Origin: Gerris lacustris
Taxonomy: Eukaryota > Arthropoda > Insecta > Hemiptera > Gerridae
NCBI GenBank assembly: GCA_951217055.1
Contig: OX578279.1
Coordinates: forward strand, 26,562,173-26,626,172
Direction of reading: 5' to 3'
DNA length: 64,000 bases
Positions within the stretch are counted from its first letter, which is position 1, and the number at the start of each line of letters is the position of its first letter. The translations under genes and the position numbers were made by a program. The notes below the pieces were generated by a model. It was not told where the DNA came from. It saw only the letters and a program-made list of their open reading frames with translations, and made no database searches. Below are positions 31,701-43,700 of the stretch, one piece after another.

Positions 31701-34700
31701 AAGAGCCCTATAATTTTTGTATTCAATATTAAAACATGTAGTATGTAACATGCAATATGTAAACATATAGTTTATATTTTCTCATATACAGGGTGTATAC
31801 TAATGATTACATCTAGTAGATAAGTAAAGTGGGCAAATCTCTTGTCCAATAATAACATAATCATGAGTTGAAAGAAACAGTAAAGTAAACAAATTGGGCT
31901 GACAAATTTAGGTTTAATTAACTTAAGTTTTTTTTTTAAATTATTGTTATAATTTTTTTTGTTTAAATCTCTTCTATATATTTGAAACAAAACATATTTC
32001 CATAAACCATCGACGGACAAAAAATTCTTCAATTACCTTGAAGGAATAACCCCCATTATTTGTTGTGCATGTTTTGTAAACACCCTGTTTATAATGAAAA
32101 ATTATTGTGTTGGTGCCAAAATTTGATTTTGAGATTTTAAATGTCTTGATTGTCCCCGAGCTCAAAATAAATGTTTCTTTCTAAATCTTTCTTTTCCGTG
32201 AAAAATTCCCTCCCAACAACTCTATAAAATGTGAAAAAAAGTCATTTTCAAAAACAATTTTTCCCACAATTTTATTTTTTAAAAATTTCTAAAATGCAGG
32301 GCAATTAAATACAAATGTTGTTTTCTCTGAAAAAATATAGCTATTATCACAGTTGGTTGGAGGCATAGTTAGATTCCGCACTTGAGAGGAGTTATTTTTA
32401 TGGTAATTTTTTATAAAATGTTCAATAATTATTAAATTTAACCATGAAAACTTAAAACAACTAACAAATGGAAAACACTGGACCAAGTAATTACGTACTC
32501 GTACATGAGAAAGTTAAGTAAAAGTTGTATCTTGCATATTTTCATGTAAATTAATTCACTGGAAATCACTCACAACATCATTTAAGGGGTAAAGAAAATT
32601 ACATCTCAATATTGGATTGTTGTTATAACGATGTAATACCCAGTGCAGCATGAATCAAGGGACAAAATAATATCCCCGTCATTATAAGCAGTAGATTCTT
32701 GTGATCAATGTTTTTATAAATAATTATTCTAATATAATTTTTTCTAGTAAGATTGTGTTGGTAACATCAACTGATGTCTTAATAAATATTAGCTATACAA
32801 GGTTTTTGACCGTAAACTGATCAAACTCTTCAATTGTTTTATTTTATTTATTTAACAGGCCTTATTTTCTGTAAATTCTGGGCTGTGATTTGGAAGACTG
32901 ATTTTATTATTTATATGTGTGTATTTATTTTGTATTTTAATCAAATATGCTTTTGTAATTTTTGTTGTTTTTAATACATTTTAACTATTGTCAACACCAT
33001 CTTTAAGATACAGTAGAACCTCGATAATTCGTACCTCTAAAATCCGGAGCCTTGATAATATGGACTGCCTTCTGAAAAATTTAATAACTGGAAATTCTAG
33101 AACAAATTTCGAAAGGTGCCAAAAAAGTATGGTATGGGAACATCTACCATCAGTGATTTAATATGAAAACGCGTCAAACCTAGATTCTGAAGAGGGGTCA
33201 AACAACCGGAAAACGTTACGAACGGCAAATGATACCGCTTTATAGAAGATGCGATGTAAACCATATGGTTTACCCAAAGAAGAAGCTTAGGCGAACCATT
33301 ATCAGGTCCTCTCGTCTGCGAAAGAAGTTGTTTTATAGCATATTCGAAAATTCGGACAAATCGGTAATTCGGACAGTGTCTGGTCCCAATTAGTCCGAAT
33401 TATTGAGGTTCCACTGTAGTTCAGTCAAAAATTAAGTTAGATTTTTTTTTTTTTCTTGTAATACAATTATGAGCTTGTAAAGTGTAAGTATTGAACTAGC
33501 CATATTGTTCTAATTACTAATGTTCCTGTTTAATTTTAATTGACAATCCCATTTTTTTCCCATCTTTATTTCATTTGCTCACATTCTTACTAATTTAACT
33601 TCCTACAATTGATCTCTTTTTCCTGTTTACATATCAGTTACTTCTATTGTACATGTCAATTTAAAATTACAGTTAAACCTCGATAACTCAAAGCTTGAAG
33701 TCTCAAAATTCTCGGTAAGTCTAAGTGATTTCCGTTTCTCTTGCTAATTTGAGATTGCTGCTATTACATTTCTAGTATTGATAACTTGAAGTAAAAACAC
33801 ATTCTCTTGAATTTCGAGCTATTGAGGTTCCACAGTAGTTAAGTAAATACTTATATTTTAATATTAAGGTTTTCAATTGCTGCATAAGATTTTTATTGCT
33901 CATTTATTTGGTTATGTGGTTTAAAAATAAAGCACTGCTTAAAGCCTCCCGACTTCTTAGATTCATTCAGTAATTGTCTAACTTCATTGGCTTATAATTA
34001 CGTTTCCATGATGTTTAAATACAGTTTTAGGGTCCAAGAGACCAAGAATCAATAGGGATTGAATACAAATTAGATCTAGATACGATACACTAAATTCTGG
34101 GATCGTATCTACTCAATCCTGAAATGTAAGATGGCAGGTATGAGTGCCCCTCTGTAGAAACTGAAGTCTATTCTGTCAAAGCATGACCCTCCACACAACA
34201 AAAAAACTTATCCTTTATTTGTCATTTTCTGTTTTTTGTTTTTTAAATTACTTAAAAAAAAACTTTATATACTAAACTTTGGTTATAAGAGGTGAAGGAT
34301 ACAAAATTATTTATAACCTTTACCAAATCCTAGAAAAAGTTATGTTTTTATAATCAGAAGATTGGTGTATTAAATATGGATTCAATACAACTCATGGAAA
34401 CACCTACCTTGTTAAATCCCAAACCAGGATTTCTTCCTTATTTAAAAATCATGGAAAGTAGTAAGTGATTTGGATTCTAGTTAAATAATATTTTGGAGGT
34501 TTTTTTTTTTAGCTTGCTCTTTGGTGCTATAATTTTATTCATCTAAGATCAACATATTTATTAAATTTTAGTCTATTTTCAGTGATATCTTTCTTAAAAA
34601 TAATTAAAGTTATTAATAATGGGAGGTATATTTCAAAAGTAAGGGCTCTTTCATAATAAAATATATATTTTTTAGAACAATTATTTATTGGCAATTTAAA

Positions 34701-37700
34701 CCTACTTTACTTTTCCACACAATCGCTGTTCACTTCTAAGCCCTTTTCGTAATGGTGCAACATGTTCCTTAAACCCTCTGCATAGAAGTTTACCGCCTGG
34801 GAAATAAAACAGTTCACAAAGGTGATCTTGAGTGCCTATAGAGTTTGCATTTGTGTAGGATATCCAGGTCTCGTCACCTGTAACAATGTGGAAAACAAGT
34901 GTCTTCTCTGTTGTCGATAGCGGACCAAAAACATTCAACCTCTCGACATTCTTTGTCAATAAGCATTTTTTGCACCCACCTTCCACCCAGGTATATCCAA
35001 GATTTGTGTGACATTCTTGTAAATAGGGGTGTATCCTAACTACCACTTCCCTCTTTGTTATGCACATTGGTGCGGCCATTTTTAAAATCTCGTAACCATT
35101 GTCCTTTCCTTAACTCATTACCATAGGTCCATAAACTAAGCACAATGAGTAATTTGGGGAGTTGATCCTTTTGCACACAAATATGGAATCACAATACGCA
35201 CTTCTCCATTGGCGGGAACAACCATTTGCAGGAGGAACATTGTCTGCATTCACTAACTGGCAGGCAACTGCTGAATTAAATCAGTGACTTCAATGGCTTC
35301 GGAACCCATCAGTATCTACTGATTGGTACCTAACAAAGTTGTTGTAAGCGTTATCTATCGCTGCAAACCTTTGGTTCAATTCCCACCAATATTTAAGTAT
35401 AAAGAAATGGCCCTTGCTTTGTGAATATGCGTAATAACCCCTATGCGTAATATCCCTTTATATAGGGTGGCGCAGTGGGGATGACCACATTTTCAATGGT
35501 CACCATGTGCTTAATACTAGAGGTAGGAGATTAATATAAAGCAAATTTTCAAGCAAAAATGTGGAATTTTACTGGACATAAGTCAAATTTTTAAGTGTGA
35601 AAAATAATATCCGATAAATTACCTCCTTGTCGATTTCCACATTCATATTAGTCCAAATTATTCACACGACCGTAAAATTTGACGCACACGATCCATGAAC
35701 ACTTGTGTGTGCAGTGGCTCCATCTTGATGGAACCATATGTAGACAGTATCCATTTCGTTATCCTTTGAATAGGGGATGAAAAATCGGATTCCCTGACAC
35801 GAGATGTTAGAGAATGTGATGCGCAACTTTGCCCAGCGCCTCTAAGAATGTGTAAATCAACAAGGCGTCATTTATCGGACATTATCTTCCACACTTAAAA
35901 ATTTGACTTATGTCCATTAAGCTTGCACATTTTTGCTTGAAAATTTTCTTTATATCAATCTCCTACCTCTAGTATTAAGCACATGGTGACCATTTAAAAT
36001 GTAGTCATCCGCGCTGCGCCAACCTATATTATTGATTGTTTTTTAGTTCTGCTCTAATCTCATTTGAAACTATGTTACTAAAAAGTCAATATTACCTCAA
36101 TAAATTGGGTTATCTGATAAGAAAATTTGATTTAATGTTAAATGTTATAACAAATTGACTAATCAATCAATAATATATCATTCTTGCTGACATTCCACTA
36201 CTTTGATAGTAGAAATTACTGGGTGTTGCTTTAATTTTATCAAGCTAAGTTTTCAACTCTATGTCTCTCTTGCAAACTATTGAAGAGGGAATTAAAAAGG
36301 ATACAATCTGAAGACCCTAAATAAGGAGAATATGGTAGGTTCAGTACAATTTCTTAAATGAAGAAGCTTTTTCTGGTCCGAATGACTTGGTGTCAGAGAT
36401 TGTGTAGTTTTATCATGGACTGCCAGTGATTTTATTGTAAATTTATGCATTGAATGTGTTGTTTTTAAGCATTTAGTAGTGAATTTTATTAGTGTATTTT
36501 TGGAAGCTTGAATAAAAGAATTTATTGAGCTGATTATAAGTTTGTTTATAGCACCAAGTCTTTTTGAAAGAAATGTGTTTATGTAGTGTTATGTAAACCA
36601 AAAGAATATGGTGGGTTGAATAAAACATATTAACAACTACTTGATCAGCATTTTTACTTCTAATACATTCAGTGCAGTATTGTCGCTGAGCAGATAGCTG
36701 TTGTTTGATTGCCTGTTGTAGTCAACTCAAACAAAAGCTGACGAGGAAGATATGAGCTACAAAATATAAAATAAACCATTATTTATTTACAAAAGTATTT
36801 GTTGTAATGATCCAAATTAAATTGGAAACAATAAACTTATCAGACAATTCAATATTTCAGGAGAACCTATATTTTAAAGCAATTTTTCAATAGTAATTTT
36901 ATGGTGATGAACTCCAAGTCAATTTTAACAATTATGGTAATTAAATGAATCAAACATGAATAGTAGATTTAAAAAAAAAAAAAAAAACTATAGTGTAACT
37001 GATCTGGCAATTAATTGCAATCAATTTATTAAATTTTAGGATTGAAGATGTTTTTCAATAAATTTATTAAGCCTTATGTTTATTAATACCATTATATTTT
37101 AGTAAGGATATCTTACTATGCATCTAATTCTCGTGAAGAATAAATACAAATTTGAAAATAAATGTGTATGGAAATATTATCTTTTGAAAACTAGGATTTG
37201 AGGAGCTTGTAAAAGAGTTCTTAATCTTCTCCACCAACATTTTTGTGTAAATGAATGTAATAAGCAACACATGTGTGTTATATGTTACATGAGTGTTATT
37301 TAGTCCATAAAGTTAAAAAAAAATTGATATGCATTCATTGTTAACAAAAAGAATAAGTATATTTTCTGAAATAATTTACCTAGATCTCTAATGTTACCTT
37401 TTAAAAGTTTGTGATTGCTTGGAAAAGGAGGAGGGATTAAGTTATTTAGTAATATATATTTATTTATTTTAGTAATAATTAGAATTATTTGATTTTCTGT
37501 TAGAAAATGAATACTTGTATAAAATGAACCTGCAAAAATAAGTTATTTTTCGTTAATTCTATTAGTTTTAACGAATTATTTTCATTCTCAAACAGAGAGG
37601 AGAAACACTATATATTTACCAAAAACAAATATTTGTGGGGCTGCTCATGTACAATGAGTTTCTCAAACACAGCATATCATATGGCTTTGTAAGTTGTACA

Positions 37701-40700
37701 TCTTACTTAAAAGCATACAATTCTAGCATTTGTAAGGCGTTCAGAACCATGACACCAAGAACTGAGATAAGCCACTCACGCGTACGAAAACTATACGTAA
37801 GACCGATTGGACTAATATAAAAAACCCTGATACCTGGTGAAAAGATAAATTATTTGGGTCGATGTGGAACTGTAACTTAAATTAATTGAGACTACTTTGG
37901 CACTTCTTACTCGATTTAAGTTCTTAAGTTATCAAAAATGTAATAATATGCATTGTTTGAAAATGAAAAATAATTTAAACTAAGAGAGCAGAACAATGAG
38001 GGGTTGAAAATATATTTGTTTTATTGTAGTCTCACTCACCTGAATTGAAGGTCTCAACACTGACATTATATGGTTCAAATCCAAGATAGTTGAGAACACA
38101 TTTTACAAGATTAATTATATGTGTAAAATGCCCATTCTTTCTCTTCTGTAATGACTCAATGTAGTGTTGATATTGTTGAAATAAAAAAAGGAAAGATTTC
38201 TAATATTACTGCTATAAAATTCTTTACTTTTAGTTATATGTGTTGTGAGCTAATTTTTAAAATATGTTAAAACTTAATACAAAATAAGTTAAAGTTTTAT
38301 TATTTAAATTGAACTTTAGCATATACTTGAATTCATGTATACCTTTAAGTATATAAACCTGCTTAATGTGCTCATTATTAGTCATAGCATGAACTTTACA
38401 TGACTGAAGGAAAACCCCTTCTTTTTACCGTCATGAAAACATTTTTAAATTGTATATATTAATAATATATTTTAAAAAACTAGGAAATATTTTTAAGAAA
38501 AAAAGTTTTGGCCCAGTTTAATTTATCTTTCAAATAAGCCAGGACTTTTTTTTATCTTGATGTAAATCATGATTCACAATTTTTGTGAGTTTTAACCTTT
38601 TATGCCTTTGTTAAATCAGTTGCTGGACTACTGATTTGGTTAGAACAATCAATTTTTTATTTAGCAATAAGAAGTTCAATCAAAAATGTTTGAAATAATG
38701 ATTTACCATGTTTAATTTAATATTTTTGATCATATTATTCTTCATCATGCGTTTTTAATATAACAACATTAATAAAAATAATAATTTGTGGCTCTAAAGT
38801 CTACAGAAAGATTTAGGGCAACCAAAAACCATATTTAATATAATACTATAATTCTACTTTGTATAAAACTTGACGTCTAATTATCACCCTTATACTTTTA
38901 TTTGTAAAATTTAAGAAGTTGCTAGACAGTTTTTCTAGCCAATTATCGGAAATTTGCTTAAAGGTTGTCTAATGCAAACATTTTTAATTGAACCGGTGAA
39001 ATTGTAATAAGAGAGTCGATGATACTCTAACGTAGTTTTAGTTATATTTATTCTTTTAATCTAGGACAATTTTTATCCTTGGGTAACTTAATCTTAGGTT
39101 AGTATTGTAACCCTGTTTATTTATTACCCTATTTATTTTATTACATGATTATACTTTTTGTTGCACAATTATTATATTTAAAAGTGTAAAGGAATTAATT
39201 TATTGTTACTATAATTTTAATTATTATAATACGAGCACTAAAGAATATATAATAATATGTTTATAATCGCTGGCATGTTTTGCATAATTTTATTTGAAAG
39301 TACTGCTAAGCACTTTACTCGGAATTGATTTTTAGCTTAAAATTAACCTAGATTAGATTATTAGATTATATATTTCAATACTTTTAAGATCAAACTTTTA
39401 TGGTATAAAGTATTTCATATTTATTTTTAATCAATCACTATTATAGAGCCTTGAGAAGAAAAAAATTACTGTGTCCATGACACAGTTTTAAAATAATGTT
39501 GCCTACTTAAGGTCATTACCGTTATCCTGATGATGGTTTTAATCCTAGGGAGGTAAGAGTTGATTCACATTGATGTGAATCAAATGTGATATCAGTGGAT
39601 GTGTGAAATAGCCGGAAATATTTACACATATATTCTGTCATACTAATTTAGATTGTTCCAGGAACTTATTCGTGAGTCAGATTTATATTTAGGGAGTAAT
39701 ATATTTAAGATATTTTATGCTTAGGATATTTTTTAATAAATTGACCTAATATTGATGTTTTTATAACCTTGTGGTAATGCTTTTATGTCTTTTTGAAATT
39801 AGTCTACAGATAATTAAAAAATAGCAATTTTGATAATTTTTTATTGGAAAATGTACAACAATTTTGGGATAGTAACAAGTGATATTAATAAATTAATCAA
39901 ATTACATTTAGAAATTACTTACAATGATTTTATAAAATTAGAAAGTTCAAGATATTAGATTTTCAACATTTATTTTATGGTTATATTTATGTACTCTAAT
40001 TAATTTTATTTGAGAAAGGATTGTTTTATCTAATTTATTATGATTTAATATGTTTAATTGTGTAATATTTATTTTAAAATATACATTTTTTTTGAAAATT
40101 TTTATTTTTATTATTATTATAATTTTGTAAATGCCATATTACTTCAAATTCCAGTTGCCCTCTAATTTAAGCTGTTTTTATGTTTTAAATAAACACTTTA
40201 AAAATGAGAAGAAAAAATAAAATGTTAAAACCTTTGCTTCTAATTTAAATTAATAGAACAGCTTAAATTGGAAGTAATACAGCTATTTGTTCTAAATATA
40301 AATAAACTTTTTTCCCTTTTGGTTACCTATGTTAATTTTTTTGGGTGATTAAAATTCAAAGAGTTAAAATGGTTAGCTTATTTTCAAATCCACAAAACTT
40401 AATGCTTTAATGCAAATCAGTTTTTCGTACTTTAATTGGCCATCTCAGTTCATTGTAGTTAACCCAGATTATGGTTTTTTATGTTTTAATTTAAGTTTAC
40501 TAACAATTTAATTTAATTTGTCAAATTAATTTTGTTATAGATAAAAATCACAGGGTCATCAATTGGGAGCAGGTTTAATAGATAGACATTTACTAAAACA
40601 ATATTAATGATTAAAATAATTGAATTAAAACCAGAGCTTGTGAAGTCAAACCAACGACTACTATGCATTTGTATTATTTTCTCCCATCACTATCTAAAAT

Positions 40701-43700
40701 TGACCAAATTAACATCTCTACAAAACTACTCTTTGAGTTTTATTCCCTATAAATAAGTTCAGCAAAATCAATAATGTAATATAGCAATAATGCAATAAAA
40801 ATTTAGTAATCTATAAAATAACAATGTTAACGCCTTATAAAAACTAGTTATATTATATGAAGAAAGAATTAACTTGGTAAAAACTCAAAACTCCAGAGAG
40901 ATTGTCATGTTAATAATGTATCGTCTAGCTTGTCATATCCACTGTAGCATAGGGGATGCTCCTACTATAAATATTTTAAAATTTTACTTAGGCCTTCTGT
41001 TATTTTAAAATGATAAACAATGTGCTTCTAAATAGACCCTAATAATTGGTTGGGCTGCTAGTCAAAAGGATGCAGTAAAGAAATCATGGTACATATAAGG
41101 CATCAGTTTCATGCAAAATCAAAAATAATGATTTGGGAACCACCTCAGAATCTTACTAGATTACTAGTGTCACTTAAAAACGATCATGTCATATTTTGAT
41201 AGGAATTCTTACTGAACTGTCCGCTAAATTTGCATTTACACCTTCTTGGTTTGGCTGAAAGCCCTGTGTGAAGAAGAGGATGCAACGCCTTATCACCAGT
41301 GGTCCTGTATTATCACAGCTTAGGTTTAACCTTTGGCTTAACCATTTTGCCCACTGAAGAACTAAGGTTGCTTCCCATGAGCAATGTGCTCATTTTCTAT
41401 GGGCCAGTCAGACATCTAGGTTGGCAGCATGGCATTAAGACCTCATATGCAGGTGCATATAAGGTAAAAGTCTCTTGAAAGAAAAATATGAAGGTCCTTC
41501 TGTGAAAAAGTGTACTTACAAACCGATTATAGTGAGTAGGTACATGAGTTATACAGTGTTAAGGGAGCCAATGTGTGGATTAAATTACTTGCCACGTCTG
41601 CACGGCCATTAATTAATTCAAGGGTGGCACAAGGTTGTGGGTTCGATCCTGCACCATGATACTCTGATTTATATGGCTTACTAATGATCATACCATACTT
41701 GCTTCAGTTAAGATGTGTGAAATTGGTGGAATTCTCTACCACGGGGCTAGTAGAAAGTGCCTAAAAATATGCCTAATTGCTAAGTTCGAACAAGTAGTTA
41801 GTCCTACTTGTCTAGTTCTAGTACTAGGATCTTACTATTACTGAACATTGTTCAGGAATATTGTGAAAATGGTTGCTTCTGCTTTTTCTCTTTTTATATC
41901 TACTTGTCTTGATTATTATTGTTAGGATTTTGTTTTCCCATCCTTTAATTTGTCCTTTTAAGTTGTAGTTGTTGTTCATTTTTAATGAACAATGACACAA
42001 ATAAAACTTAATCTCATGGGTGCCTGAATATCTAATTTATAAATGTCTTTGTATTAATTATTGTATTTTTTTTATATCAAGTTGAAGTAAAGCTAGAAGA
42101 TGGAAACCGTCCTGCAATTACTGTTGCTCTTACACCTTCGAAACCTGTACTTGGCTTTGAGATACCATCGACTAAACCTGGTAATTATTTTGTTATTATT
42201 AGTAATTTTATTCCATAAGCCATGAACAGAAATATGAGGTTGTTACTAGATGGATGGATCAGATACTTTTAAATTCATCAATAAACAGATATGTTATCCG
42301 ATTTATCAGTGTGGAACAAGTCTTACCTTCCTGAAAAATTAAAACTATAGAGTGTCTTTAACATCTTAGACAATGTTATCTAATAATTGTCTAATTTATT
42401 ACTTTTTAACATGCTATAGAACATTATTGATATTTAATCATTTTAATTTATTGTGTATTTTCAGCCCAAATTAAAGCAGGAAGTTTAACGCCAGGAAACC
42501 AATCTCCTAGACTTGATCGGAAGAGTCCAGACCCCGAGAGGAAAAGAATTGAAGAGGCCAAAAATTTAAAGTAAAAATTTCTTGAATAATTTAATATTTT
42601 ATAATTTATTTTGCTATTTTCTTTACTTTACTTATTGAGGAGGGAAATTATCTAAATGTTTCAGTGTTTGGCTTTATTACTTACTCAGCATAGCTGGATT
42701 CTCTTCTGGTGACCATGATTATGTTAATACTACTTTAGAAAATTTACCATTCTTAAGTGTAAAAGTTATTATAGATTAAATTATAATCTTGGTTCATTTT
42801 AAAAAAACTATAGTACCATTTGTGATTTATATTATGTATTATCATTAATTTTTATTTGTATTTTTGTAGTGCCAGTTCCAAGAAGGGTTTTAAAGTAGAA
42901 GAAGAATACAAGAAAGATCGGTGTATAGGTAAAAGCATTCTTCACATGGTTGTCATTGGACATGTTGATGCTGGAAAAAGTACCCTCATGGGTCACCTTC
43001 TATTTAAATTGGGTACAGTTTCTTCCAAACTTATGCATAAATATGAACAGGAAAGTAAGAAACTTGGAAAACAGTCTTTCGTGTATGCTTGGATCCTTGA
43101 TGAAACCGGAGAAGAAAGGTTAAGTTTTCATTCATTTTTTTATAGTTAATCTGCTAAAATTATAACATATTTGTGACTAATAAAGGAATCTCTCTCAATT
43201 TCAGATCACGAGGTATTACAATGGATGTTGGACAAAACAAGTTTGAAACTGATAATAAAATGGTTACTGTACTCGATGCTCCAGGTCACAAGGACTTCAT
43301 ACCAAACATGATCACTGGTGCTTCCCAAGCTGATGTTGCTCTCCTTGTGGTGGATTCTACTCGGGGTGAATTTGAAACTGGCTTTGAATCTGGAGGGCAA
43401 ACCAGGGAACATGCTTTACTTGTAAGATCTTTAGGTAAGGTTTATTTTGTCTTATTAATATATTTTCCACTATATTATTTACATTTTCTTTCAGGTGAAT
43501 GGGGTGGCTAATCAACAGTAATTGAAGATTCAGTATTATTTTATAGGTTTCAATCCAAGATTTCCTGTGACAACCTGATTAATAGTAGTATCTGGTCTGC
43601 CTAAATCAAGACTGGAATGATCCTCTCATGGATCCTCCAGGAATATCACTTATTTCCCTAAACAATTGTTATCTCTAAATAATTATTTGCAGTTGAACCT

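Noticed and set aside
34702..35079. Host gene of 125 residues
   Set aside because: It contains the mariner TGDE block within a transposon with matching inverted ends and disrupted coding, so it is a transposase fragment.
41600..41680. tRNA-like SINE with B box GGTTCGATCC
   Set aside because: There is a single B-box match with no A box or cloverleaf nearby, so it is too weak to annotate.
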